From Adenophora triphylla var. japonica (lineage: Eukaryota > Streptophyta > Magnoliopsida > Asterales > Campanulaceae): a stretch of DNA of 64,000 nucleotides. Position numbers and translations under genes: made by a program. Below the pieces are notes generated by a model. The model was not told the DNA's origin and did no database searches. It saw nothing but the letters and a program-made list of their open reading frames with translations. Of the stretch, positions 24,117 to 34,833 are shown one piece after another (within the stretch, counting starts at the first letter, position 1; each line of letters opens with the position of its first letter). The stretch lies in contig JAFEMH010001491.1 of NCBI GenBank assembly GCA_022495995.1, forward strand, positions 62,001 to 126,000, given 5' to 3'.

Positions 24117-24979
24117 GGTTGTTCGGAAAGAGGAAAATCGAGCCCAAGCTGCCGAAGAGTTTTTGACAAATGTGAATTTGGGAACGGAGGAAGAGCCTAA
24201 AGAGACGCAGATTGGTAGCTTCTTTGAAGGATGCCCTGGTTGAGCTGCTAAGAGAATTCGTGGACTCAAAAAAAAAAAAAAGTAGCCACAGATACGGGTT
24301 GCCAGCTGAAATCATCTCAGATAATGGATCCCACTTTGAAAGGGAATGCGACAGGCTGCTAGCAGAATTCAGAATAACCCGTCACAAGTCATCTCCCTAT
24401 AGGCCCCAAACCAACGGAGCCGTTGAAGCAGCAAACAAGACTTTGGAAAACATCGTTCGGAAAATGGCTGTCCGAGGTCGAGATTGGCTCGAGAAGCTAC
24501 ACCTGGCACTCTGGGGCTACAGAACATCAGTCAGAACTGCAACAGGGGAAACACCGTTTGCTCTTACCTACAGAATGGAAGCCGTACTCCCAATCGAGTT
24601 AGAGATTCCCTCACTCCGCGTGCTGCTTAAGAGCCAGATCAACGAGGTCGAATGGCTCCAGAGCCGCCATGATGAATTGGCCCTGCTAGATGAACGCCGA
24701 TTGAGAGCCATGGAACACATCCGAGCTTACCAAGGAAGAATGGCCAGAGCCTTCGATAAGAAAGTAAAACATCGGGAGATCAGGGAAGGTGATCTCGTTT
24801 TGAAAGAGAAGCCTCCAGTCTGCATCAACCCACTTGGAAAATGGGAGCCTGTCTGGATCGGGCCATATGTCGTTCAGAAAATCTTCTCCGGAGGAGCCAT
24901 GCAACTTGCAGACCTCGACGGGAATCCTTTTGTACACCCAAATGAATGGCGGCAAGGCTGCGCGGAATACTACGCGTAA
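24106..24979 (+). pseudogene. Pol remnant of element D: RT leader fused to integrase C-half
   Basis: The short segment EEPKETQIG and KDALVELLREFVD is the stretch just upstream of gypsy RT. A run of 13 A (about 24269-24281) follows, and the frame continues directly as RYGLPAEIISDNGSHFERE, the middle of the integrase core. RT, both RNase H domains and the integrase zinc finger are deleted. The remainder keeps the second catalytic Asp (SDNG, about 24320), the Glu region NGAVEAANKTLE (about 24417) and the C-terminal GPY-type module WIGPYVV (about 24858). It ends at TAA 24977-24979. A frameshift precedes KDALVELL at about 24210. It is non-functional as pol. Confidence 0.88.
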
Positions 24980-24994
24980 AACACTGAGTCATTT

Positions 24995-25029
<35 letters not shown>

Positions 25030-25427
25030 AGTGCTAAAAGAGTAATACCCAACTAGGTTGAAAACCCGAAAAGGGCGACTTAGGTAAAAAAACGGGGTTG
25101 CACCAAAAAAAAAACAAAAAAAACAAATTAGCCAGGTCGAACTACGAAGACCTGAGCCCTTTAGTCCGAAGGGAACGTAGGCAGCCGGAAACGGTTCGGT
25201 CTAAAAAACAAATAAAAGTCATACTTTGTCATCAAAACATTGATCAAGCCATGAAGGCGTCTTGAAAAACTCTAAAGCAATTCACATATTCATTACAGTT
25301 AAAAACTGTTTGATGAGTCTAAGCTCGGTTCATTCCTACGACTTACAACCTGCTGAAAGAAACTAAGATACGTAATCAAACTAATGTGTCTGCTACGACA
25401 AGAAAGGGATACTCGGAAACCTCAAGG
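24980..25427 (+). other. Region between integrase and antisense gene in D
   Basis: No gene. It contains an (AT)n microsatellite (about 25000-25026). It also holds a block (25139-25186) that on the minus strand reads GGCTGCCTACGTTCCC...CGTAGTTC, shared with elements A, B and C. Confidence 0.8.
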
Positions 25428-26941
25428 TCACTCCAAGCCACTCGTACTGGCTTCTCCCCTCTTCTTCCCTCCTCTTCGGGTCTTCTTCCTCTGAACAGGA
25501 AAAATGTCAGTCTTCCGCCTACCAAGCTCTGGTGTAGGGACAGGATCTATCAAACCAGCATCTGGCAGGGCCTTAGTAGCCCTAGCGTCATTTCTCATCT
25601 CCTGTAGCCGAGCCGGTAACATAGGAGTCCTCCTCTCCTGTCTCTTGACATAAGCCTCATAGTCGGTCACGGCATCTCCGCTCCTATCATGAGGGTTGGC
25701 CCTCGCTTCGGCCCTCCTCCTCTCCGAAACCGTCATGTCTTCCGCACCAACAATGGCCTCACGCCGTCTCAAAATAGCCACCTGTGTCTCCCCCAGATGC
25801 CTCTCGTACCAATCCAAGTACCAAGTGGTCAGAAACACATGTCCCGGACGCCTGAGGATAACCCTGGAAGGAAAGACGTCATGCCTCCCTGCTCGGGAAA
25901 GAAATGGGAACACTGAAGGATCATCCATCGAAGCAGAAGCCACCACCCTGGTAGCTATGTCCTCAAAGCCCTCCAAAGGAGTCTGCTCCAAGCCAAACTG
26001 TCTCCGAACCAGAGCCGAAATATAAAAACTGGACTAAGAAAGTCCCGGAAGCATAACCACATGATACCCATCCTGAAGTAATCTCCGAGTCTCTATCCGC
26101 CAATGAGGCACCGACCACCGAATATCCGTAGTCTGGCGACAAGCCATCCAATGCTTCCATGACCCTGATCATCAAGATCCACGGTAACCCCTCTCCTGGC
26201 AAAAGTCCAAGGTTTGACTGCATCAGAAGTTTCGCGAAGAACCCCCAGGCGCTCCATCAGCCACATGGTCAAAAGAAACGGGCTGCCCCCGTGCATATAC
26301 CGCCTCCCGGTAGCCAACCTGTCAAGAGCATGAAGAGTCTCTCCCAGGATCAAGGGCGCAACATCTCGGCCCAAGCGACAGTGAACAACTACATCCAGCA
26401 GAGCCCGATGACAGATCCTAAAAGAGTAAACCATGAACAAGGTCCCAAACATGCAGAGTGCAAAAGCATCCCAATAGGCATCATCAATCAAGCCTAAGCC
26501 CCTAAATCTATCAGGAAGACCAGAAATGTCAAAATGATCGGGACCACAGATCATACCTTGTGCTTCCTCCGAGGAAAGATGAAGAAGGTTGCACAACCTA
26601 TCAACGAGAGAAGCTCCTCCGGGCAAAGGAATCGCAATCTCTTCCACCTCCGGACCACCAAGCAAAGCCCGGAATTCTTCAACGATCGGGACCACTTCAT
26701 TGTAAGAAAAGCAAAAGACATGCCTTCTAGCATCCCAAAATGAAGAAGAAGCTCTCAAAAGATCATAATCCGGAACCAATTATTTGAGAGACCACAAGCA
26801 TCGTATCTTGTACCTTTCTTCAAAGAATGACCTCCTCTCGTGCATAATATCCCGGGACCACTCTTTGAACTTGTTGAAGAATGACATTTGAGAATCTTGG
26901 GATAATTTGGATGGATTTCTCATGCTCACAATCTTCTCCAT
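25428..26941 (-). pseudogene. Antisense gene aORF2 of element D (DUF7745-like protein)
   Basis: The ATG at 26941 opens MEKIVSMRNPSKLSQDSQMS, matching the start of B's aORF2. The body includes LVPDYDLLRA, FSYNEVVPIVEEFRALLGGP and DAFALCMFGTLFMV, a pattern I associate with the plant family DUF7745, which has no known activity. The C-terminus is basic (QRKKTRRGGKKRG), a likely nuclear signal. The reading frame, about 500 codons, is broken by a TAA at about 26780, a frameshift near 26140 and a TAG near 26035, and ends at 25428. It is encoded opposite to gag-pol, a known feature of some Tat elements. The promoter (TATTTAAT at 27037-27044 and palindrome at 41321-41332) has been split by element A. 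Confidence 0.72.
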
Positions 26942-27036
26942 GGATTTTCTCTCCTTCTCCCCGAAAATGGCTGTTTGAATGAGCAGATGGAGTGGTTGTT
27001 TGAATTAAAAGAGGGAAAACCAGATCTGAAGCAAAA

Positions 27037-27044
27037 ATTAAATA
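27037..27044 (-). promoter_or_regulatory. TATA box of D aORF2, detached from its palindrome
   Basis: On the minus strand this is TATTTAAT, 92 bp upstream of the aORF2 ATG. Removing element A and one TSD copy places palindrome ATCCGCGCGGAT (41321-41332) exactly 21 nt upstream, the same spacing as in the LTRs. Confidence 0.6.
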
Positions 27045-27049
27045 CCAGT
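27045..27049. repeat. Target-site duplication CCAGT, left copy (element A)
   Basis: CCAGT precedes the LTR at 27050 and follows the LTR ending at 41299 (41300-41304). The pair identifies element A as one insertion into D. A third CCAGT at 39593-39597 belongs to the duplicated flank. Confidence 0.9.
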
Positions 27050-27242
27050 TGTGATGTACCCGATTTTTTTTTGAAAATCAAACGGAGTCGCCACGCCATT
27101 TTTGTTTTAAGGGCCAAAACTTTGAAAAAAAGCCCGAGATCAGAAATTTGGGTTCGGAGGTCACGTTACACGTCGGGAAGGACGTTAGTGTGCACCCGGA
27201 ATGCCTCGTAAAACGAGTCTTCCAAACATCAAAAATCCTTTG

Positions 27243-27275
<33 letters not shown>

Positions 27276-28754
27276 GGCCAAAATAAGTTGAAACTGAAGA
27301 AAGTAAAAATTGGGAATTCTTTTTAAGGCTTTAAAATGATCCCATGATTTTTTGGATGATTTTTGGGTTGAGATTTGGAACTCAAAAGATTTTTGGAAGT
27401 TGAAAACCATTTCTGCCAGAATGAAAAAGGCAGTTGACCCTTGACTTTGAAATGAACTTTAGGGCTTGAAAACTCCAGAATCTGGAAAAAGTACGGGAAT
27501 GAAAAATGCTCAAAACACCTTAAAAAAGGTTTCTATAAAAGAACTTTTCATTTTGGAGGTTATTTGAGGGGTCAAAACCTTCTGGAAATCTCAGATATGA
27601 AATCTGGATTTCCAGAAGCTGATGAACTAGACTCTAAAAGAAAATTTGAAAAAAGGATTTTTACTCACGAAAAAAATAAAGTAAAAATATGTCTGGAAAG
27701 CTCTGGATGTTGGCTACAAAAATTATTTTGTAGTCAACACCCAATTCCAAGTTTTACTGGGTCCAAAAAATAGGAAAATGGACTGAGGTCTCAGAACAAT
27801 GCTACTGGACAGCAAGATGTTCTTGAGGGAAAATGTGATTTTTGGGGGATTTGCATCTATGTTCACCCCATTTTCATCCCTATACTTGATACCACTACTT
27901 TTTGTTAAGTGGTTATCATATTCAAGTCATCCTTGGGGAATTTATGGGGTTTAAACATGTCCTTTGCAAAGGGAAAGGGGATATTTTGTAAAGATGAATT
28001 TAAAGAGAAAAAACAACTAAAGATTTAAAATGTTGACCATTTGAGATGGTCATTCATGAAGATGAACTTCAAGATGACCATCTTGGGTCAAAACTTAAGT
28101 GAAACTAGACATCAAGTAGATCCAAGTAAGAAGAACAAGATGATCAAGAAGTTAAAAGAGGATTTTAGGGTTTTGAGAAGGAGGGCTTTACCAATGGTGA
28201 CACCCTATCTTCCTAGGCTTGGAATTTGACTTGAGGAGTATCAAGATTTGGTGTTTGGCTTGAGGAGTATCAAGGTTTGGTGTTTGGATTTGTGTTTGGA
28301 GTGAGATTGGGAAATATTCAAGAGAAAATGGTGGCAATCTAGGGATTCCCACCGTTTTCTCTCTATATTTCGCCGTAGTTTCGTTCTTTGTGATCCAATT
28401 GTCTTGTGTAGACTGAGAGAGGAGGGCTCAATTTATAGCCCTCTGGGAGACGCAAAGAGATCCGCGCGGATGGGTTCGACGCGTGCACTGTTCATCTGCT
28501 ACGATCTTGGCTTTTGGACAGAAGAATAATCTTTTTAAAATTCAAACCGAAGTCAAGTTTCAACTTTCTTAATTCGGATTTTTCCAATTTCTTTTGCTTT
28601 TTGAGATTCTTTTCTTGGTTTAACTTTAAATGGCAATGCCCATTTTACCCTTACTTTGTTAGAAAAGTTAGGAATGTTAGGAATGTTAGTAATGTTATAA
28701 CTTTCGTTAATTTTCTAACGAAAATACTAACAAGCTCAAATTGGAGCACTTACA
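27050..28754 (-). repeat. 3' LTR of element A (1705 bp)
   Basis: The plus strand runs from TGTGATGTACCC to AGCACTTACA, the reverse complement of the D-type LTR. Inside are a (GT)n microsatellite near 27243-27271, hairpin 27205-27217, the TATA box at 28430-28437 (minus) and palindrome ATCCGCGCGGAT at 28460-28471. By eye it differs from the copy at 39598-41299 at a few dozen positions. Confidence 0.92.
28430..28471 (-). promoter_or_regulatory. LTR promoter module of A: palindrome plus TATA box
   Basis: On the minus strand ATCCGCGCGGAT (28460-28471, perfect 12-bp palindrome) is followed after 22 nt by TATAAATT (28437-28430). The second LTR copy has the same at 41003-41014 and 40973-40980. Confidence 0.75.
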
Positions 28755-28920
28755 GTAGCCCTCGGCGACGGCGCTTTCGAAGGAAGCGGGGTCGTCGATA
28801 AGAGTAAGGCTCCATATTTGGCAGGATGATCAAGTGATCGAGTGGTTGAACCTATTTAATAGGCTACCTACGTATCCCGAGTGGGAATCAAGCCAGTCGT
28901 AGTTCGGGTCTTTGACCCTG
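28755..28920 (-). other. 3' end region of element A next to the LTR
   Basis: No gene and no obvious polypurine tract. It holds a block at 28862-28916 (GGCTACCTACGTATCC...GGAATCAAGCC...CGTAGTTCGG) that recurs at 30261-30306 and, in B, at 45572-45618 and 45840-45882. Confidence 0.75.
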
Positions 28921-29620
28921 GAATGACTATTTTAGGGAAATCGCCCTAAGATTTGACTATTTTTGGGAAGTCGCCCTATAATCTTACTGTTTTTGGGAAG
29001 TCACCCTAAGGTCTGACTATTTTTGGGAAGTCACCCTAAGGTTTTGACTGTTTTGGGGAAGTCGCCCTAAGATTTGACTATTTTTGGGAAGTCACCCTAT
29101 GGCTTGACTATTTTTGGGAAGTCGCCCTATGGTTTGACTATTTTTGGGAAGTCACCCTATGGTTTGACTATTTTTGGGAAGTCGCCCTGTGGTTTGACTA
29201 TTTTTGGGAAGTCGCCCTGTAATTTGACTGTTTTTGGGAAGTCACCCTAAGGTTTTGACTGTTTTGGGGAAGTCGCCCTAAGATCTGACTATTTTTGGGA
29301 AGTCACCCTAAGGTTTTGACTGCTTTGGAGAAGTCGCCTTAAGGTTTTGACTATTTTGGGGAAGTCGCCCTAAGATCTGACTATTTTTGGGAAGTCACCC
29401 TAAGGTTTTGACTGTTTTGGGGAAGTCGCCTTATGATCTGACTATTTTTGGGAAGTCGCCCTATGACCTGACTATTTTTGAGAAGTCACCCTATGATTTG
29501 ACTATTTTTGGGAAGTCACCCCCGACACGACTATTTTGGGAAGTCACCCTATGATTTGACTATTTTTGGGAAGTCGCCCTATGATCTGACTATTTTGGGG
29601 AAGTCGCCCTATGGTTTTGG
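28921..29620 (+). repeat. About 30-bp tandem array, more than 20 copies
   Basis: The unit is GACTATTTTTGGGAAGTCGCCCTAAG with small variations. Three further copies of the unit lie at 30362-30455. Confidence 0.95.
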
Positions 29621-29639
29621 TTTGTCGAATTGGGGATGA

Positions 29640-30170
29640 TTGCGTTTTATCGCTTTTCCTAGTGTTGTGTGTGATAGCGTTTTAGGTGCCTCAAACCTTA
29701 ATGATGGAGTCTTAGGTGCCTTGAACCTTGATGATGGCGTCTTAGGTGCCTCGAACCTTGGAGATGGCGTCTTAGGTGCCTCGAACCTTGATTTGAAATG
29801 ATTTCCCTTTGACGGTTTGGGATGGATGGTCCTTTGGTGGATTTTAGTTCAGGAATATGAACCTAAATGGGGACTTAGTTCAGGAGTATGATTCTAAATC
29901 GAGGTTTTGTTCAGGAGTATGAACCTAAATGGGGACTTAGTTCAGGAGTATGAACCTAAATGGGGACCTAGTTCAGGAGTATGATCCTAAATGGGGACCT
30001 AGTTCAGGAGTATGATCCTAAGTCGGGGTTTCAGTTCAGGAGTATGAACCTAAATGGGGACCTAGTTCAGGAGTATGATCCTAAGTCGGGGTTTCAGTTC
30101 AGGAGTATGAACCTAAATGGGGACCTAGTTCAGGAGTATGATCCTAAGTCGGGGTTGAGGGAGACTGTTT
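29640..30170 (+). repeat. Two short-period arrays (GTCTTAGGTGCC and AGTTCAGGAGTATGA)
   Basis: 29675-29790 carries four units with TTAGGTGCCT.GAACCTTGATGATGG. 29848-30155 carries about ten units of 32 bp, AGTTCAGGAGTATGAACCTAAATGGGGACCT and a variant with GATCCTAAGTCGGGG. Element C has a related GTCATACTCCTAAACTAGG in opposite orientation at about 63440. Confidence 0.9.
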
Positions 30171-30695
30171 GAGGGCATTCTCGCAGGGGAAGTTTAGAGT
30201 TTATGATGATTATCGGGGAAAAAGGGTGACCGTGTTGGTCAAGCGGCTGGACCTAGGGTAGGCTGCCTACGTATCCTGAGTGGGAATCAAGCCTGGACGT
30301 AGTTCGAAAACTGCTAGGGATGGTCTTTGATGGTTTGACGGTATTTGGGAGTCACCCGAGGTTTGACTGTTTTTTTTGGGAAGTCGCCCTAAGATTTGAC
30401 TATTTTTGGGAAGTCGCCCTAAGATTTGACTATTTTTGGGAAGTCGCCCTAAGATTTGATGATAATGTTCTTTTAGAAAAGTAGTTGACTAAGATATGCT
30501 TTCATACTTGTGTTGTGCTTACCTGTAGCTGCCGGAAGGACTGAGGCTACGGCTGAGGTTGATGAGGAGTTGTTGGATTGCGGTTTTTGCTGACGATTTG
30601 CTGTCTTTGGAGGCATTTTGACCTGAAGGGGGGAGTTTGGTTGAGTCTGCATCTTGCTGGTGATTGTCAACCTTGTAGAAGTTGTTGAGCTTGTC
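30171..30695 (-). other. Spacer between arrays in element A
   Basis: It contains one more CCTACG...CGTAG block (30261-30306), three copies of the 30-bp unit, and 200 bp of unremarkable sequence. No gene is supported. Confidence 0.7.
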
Positions 30696-31605
30696 TTCAC
30701 ATTGGGACTTCTTGCTTTTGAGAACTTGGTGTCTCTGACCGATTTTCATTTGAGAACTTGGCGTCCCTGACCGATTTGCATTTTGAGAACTTGGCGTCTC
30801 TGTCCGTACTGTATTTGAGAACTAGACGTCTCTGACCGAACTGTATTTTAGAACTTGGCGTCTTTGACCGAACTGTATTTGAGAACTTGGCGTCTCTGAC
30901 CGAACTGTATTTGAGAGCTTGGCGTCTCTGACCGATTTGTATTTTGTATTTGAGAGCTTGGCGTCCCTGACCGTACTGTATTAGAGAACTTGACGTCTCT
31001 GACCGAACTGTATTTGAGAACTTGGCGTCTCTGACCGATTTGTATTTGAGAACTTGGCGTCTCTGACCGATTTGTATTTTGTATTTGAGAACTTGGCATC
31101 TCTGACCGATTTGTATTTGAGAACTTGGCGTCTCTGACCGATTTGTATTTTGTATTTGAGAGCTTGGCGTCCCTGACCGTACTGTATTTGAGAACTTGGC
31201 GTCTCTGACCGATTTGTATTTGAGAACTTGGCGTCTCTGACCGATTTGTATTTTGTATTTGAGAACTTGGCGTCTCTGACCGATTTGTATTTGAGAACTT
31301 GGCGTCTCTGACCGATTTGTATTTTGTATTTGAGAGCTTGGCGTCCCTGACCGTACTGTATTAGAGAACTTGACGTCTCTGACCGAACTGTATTTGAGAA
31401 CTTGGCGTCTCTGACCGATTTGTATTTGAGAACTTGGCGTCTCTGACCGATTTGCATTTTGTATTTGAGAACTTGGCGTCTCTGACCGATTTGTATTTGA
31501 GAACTTGGCGTCTCTGACCGATTTGTATTTGAGAACTTGGCGTCTTTGACCGATTTGTATTTTGTATTTGAGAACTTGGCGTCTCTGACCGAACGGTAGA
31601 CACTG
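30696..31605 (-). repeat. 32/39-bp tandem array, about 25 units
   Basis: On the plus strand the unit is GAGAACTTGGCGTCTCTGACCGATTTGTATTT, alternating with a version carrying an extra TTGTATT. On the minus strand all three frames are open through the array because the unit has no stop and is not a multiple of 3. This yields a 371-codon frame (30697-31812) that cycles through GQRRQVLKYK, SVRDAKFSNT and NRSETPSSQIQ. Confidence 0.93.
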
Positions 31606-34600
31606 GAGGTGGTCTTCATTGGGGGCTGTTTTCATCCATTTGTGGACGTTGGATGTCGTCTTTAGCAAGTTGCAGATGTCGGAGCTTGTCTTTGCCAAAC
31701 TGTAGATGCTGGAGGCTGTCTTCATCCATTTGTGGACATTGGAGGTCGTCTTTGGTGAAGATCGTCCTTGCCGAAAAAAGGGGGATTTGATTTCACGTTT
31801 GAATTCCTGCATTCGTTAGTGAAGAGGAAAATGCATATATGGCATTCATGATGGCGGATGCGTGCATATAACCAAAAATGATTATGAGATGATGCATTTA
31901 CTTGCTTTCGAAGATGCACTTGGCCTGAGCTTTTGGCAGGGAAATTATGATTTATGATCTTCAATCACTTAGGATTGTTCCTATTGACTCAAGTTTTGTG
32001 CATGCTACATGAGCCCTTGGGAGATTTTTGTGGGGATGCATGGGTATGGAGACTGCTTGGAACAGATTTTGAGCAAGTGGGGGGTGAGCGCCCTCGATCG
32101 CGATTAAAACAGCGGTTGTTGATGAGGTTTTGTTAATAGTATCACATGGACCTCAATTTTGATGAGATTGGATTCGGATCCCGGGTCTTGATTGAAATTT
32201 TCCCTCTCATTCTTGGTCATTTGAAGCTGATGCTGACAGGCTCTAGGGCACGTCGATATGAGCGAAGCTTCTTTCATTTGGGTGAGCTGTGACTTTGGCC
32301 GAAACCTTGTTCGGAGAATGATTTGATGAAATTGCCAATGCCGGGAGAAACCCAGATCTTAAATTCCGATGCTACGGAAGCTGCTATGTACCAAGTCCTG
32401 AAGCTGAAAATTTAGTTGTTGATGTGACTAGACCCTTTTTGTGACTTGATAAAGTTCAGGTCCAAAGGACCAACTTGACAAAGCCCCCGGATCCCGAGTA
32501 GGCAAAGTCCAGATTTTGAAGAAGTGACTTGGCGAATTTATCTCGTAGTGAAGAACCCAATGTGGACCCAAAGATGACTATAGAAGCCCCAACTTGAAGA
32601 GGCGATACAGAGAATGCAGGAGAACCGCTTAGCAAGCCCCAACGTGAAGAAATTCGGGCGAGTCTTATTGCGACGGGGGTCATCATGTGACCGAGGGGGC
32701 ACCTATCTTTTCAAATCTTAGTCAACCAGTTACTGGACAAGACTCAGAAACATTTACGTGCAGGGGCACATCTTTCGAAAAGTGGGAATGAATCCCGATT
32801 TTGTGTATACACACTCGCTTTAGGTTTGACTCTTTTGAGAGAGTATAAGCATCACAAGGTGTGGAAAAGTGTATGGAAGCCCCTGCTAACAGAAAGACAG
32901 TGTTTGGCTCTATTTCCCTATGATGTAGAAAGAGAAGACTTGTCGAGACACTTGAAAACTTGTCTTATCTGTGATGATCATAAAGCTGCTTAAAACCCTT
33001 TGTTAATGTTCAGGTTATTCAATCCCTAAATCTGATATGAACAAATATTTTGATTAATCACAAGGAGAAAACCAATTGATATCGAGAATCAAGCTCGGAA
33101 GGGCGGAAAGTGTATAGGGACGATCCTTGATGAGACCGGATTTTTCTTTTTTTTTTTAGATTTGTTTGTGATTTCGACCGGACCATTTCTGGTTGCCTAC
33201 GTTCCCTTCATTATGAAGAGCTCAGGTCGCCGTAGTTCGGGCTTATCCCGAATGAAAAGAGAACGAATGTTGAAGTTCGAGGATCTGAGGACATTTGGGG
33301 ATTTTGAAGATTTGGAGGATTGAATAACATATCCCCTTAGAGTGTCCATGAAAGACACGGATGCAAAGCCCCTGTGGGACATCCACGGCAAGTGTTTGCG
33401 GAGTAGAAATGAATTATGCTCACATGAATCAAATTCGAATTTGCACAATCTTTGATTGGTAATTTTGAGTCAAAATGGATTAGATTTCAATTTAAGCAAG
33501 CAATGAAGCGTTAATTTGATTTAGATCTTAAAGATATTATGATGAAATTGCTATCCGATAGGAATTGCAGTTGGGTTTTCGGGCTTCGATCGGCCATCGG
33601 GTAATTTTGGAAGTTATGACCTCTTAAAGTGAGAGGTCGGCTGGGCCTTTTGCTGACTGAACCTCTAAAAATGAGAGGTTGGCTTGTATGGATGTGTTTG
33701 GGAAATCTATGGCGGGGAAGATTGACTGCCTCTAAGAATGAGAGGTCAAATTTTGACTTTGGCCAAAGGCGAGGGTAATGGTAATGGGAATATCCTTTAA
33801 AGACGAGAGGATGGCTCGGGATTGATTTAAGGTAATGGTGAGAGGAATATCCAAGCTATTGACAACTTTTCGCGAACTTGCGAGAATTCAGGCTCATTTT
33901 TTATCATCGGAGAGCTTCTTGAGAAGTCGGGAATTTTTTACTGAATTGTGAGGATCGACAGTCCTTCTTTTTTTTTTTGAAGTTCTTGCTTGAACTATTT
34001 CTTTCTTTTTTGGTTTTTGTTTGTTTTTTTTTTGTTTGTTTTTTTTTTTTTGCTTGGAAGGCCTCCTGAGGAGTTGAGGATTGTCTTTGTCCTTCCTTCA
34101 TGGCTTGAGATATTTTGCGCATCGCCGACTCTCGAAGCTAACTTCTTGGGCTCGCTTGGACTTTCTCTCAGTAAGGAGCAAAAATGATGGCTAAACCGGG
34201 TTTCAAAACACGCCGATCTTGAAATGAAAGGGTATTGTTTAGTGAGGGTGAGGTAATGGCTTTCCTATGGGTGAAAGGCTTCAACCGCAATCCCTACCGG
34301 ATGACCTAAACGAGATTAAGTCTTCATTGTTTGCTTAAGCTTTAAATGAGAAAAGATCCATGCAAATTCATCGAGCAACGAGGGGATGATGATGAAAGGG
34401 ATGTGAGCATATGAGATGCAAGATGGGGAGTTGGTAAGCCCCAATTTGGGAAGGATATCAATTGATTTTCTCACTCCGATTAATTTAAATATTAATCATT
34501 TCAAAGAATTAGTGGTTGAGCAGCACAAGTGATCATTTTGGATAAAACCATTTCAATTAAGTGTAACGTGGGTGCGCAAGTGATGTCTCGAGTCTAGCAA

Positions 34601-34833
34601 GAAGAGAAAAAAGACTTATATTAAAAGTTAGGCATTTAACCACTATGTCCAAAATGGACTACAACGACAAATGTCCAGGAATGACTTAGGTGAAAGAAAA
34701 GTACTAGACCCTATGAAGGTTGACTCAAAAGACTATTTTAAAGATAGGTAGCCCCCAGTCTAGCCGCTCTTTGCTGTTGAACCATTCATCTATTCTTCGA
34801 CGCTGGAGACGGGAGCTATTGCAGATCTTTCCA
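31606..34833 (-). other. 3' region of element A, no genes
   Basis: 31606-31760 carries five diverged units ending GGAGGTCGTCTTTG. 32160-32700 matches E (13330-14300) with GAAGCCCCAACTTGA words. 32750-33085 is the conserved block also present in E (14400-14760) and C (42955-43270, inverted). 33191-33240 is the CCTACG...CGTAG block. 33620-33830 has recurring GAGAGGT words. 33965-34055 is a T-rich run. The arrangement suggests a deletion has joined the gag region to the 3' end. No coding sequence is supported. Confidence 0.75.

Larger units (their letters stand above)
14903..27049 (+). mobile_element. Tat/Ogre-type gypsy element D (5' part; resumes at 41300-41343)
   Basis: The order is 5' LTR (14903-16627), primer site (16629-16648), leader, a very long gag-protease frame (17979 to about 24026), a joined remnant of pol (24106-24979), a 3' untranslated region, and antisense gene aORF2 (26941-25428). 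The extra antisense gene and the gag-pro frame set apart from RT are features I know from the Tat lineage. D is interrupted at 27049/27050 by element A with 5-bp target duplication CCAGT, and 41300-41343 continues it. Its 3' LTR is not in the window. The 5 bases before it are ATGGG (14898-14902), one expected target-site copy. It is defective through stops and a large pol deletion. Confidence 0.88.

Noticed and set aside
27050..28754. Considered as the 3' LTR of element D
   Set aside because: It is in the opposite orientation to D, and CCAGT pairs it with the LTR ending at 41299, so it belongs to element A.
33904..34187. Lys-rich and Phe-rich frames on both strands
   Set aside because: They come from a T-rich low-complexity tract.
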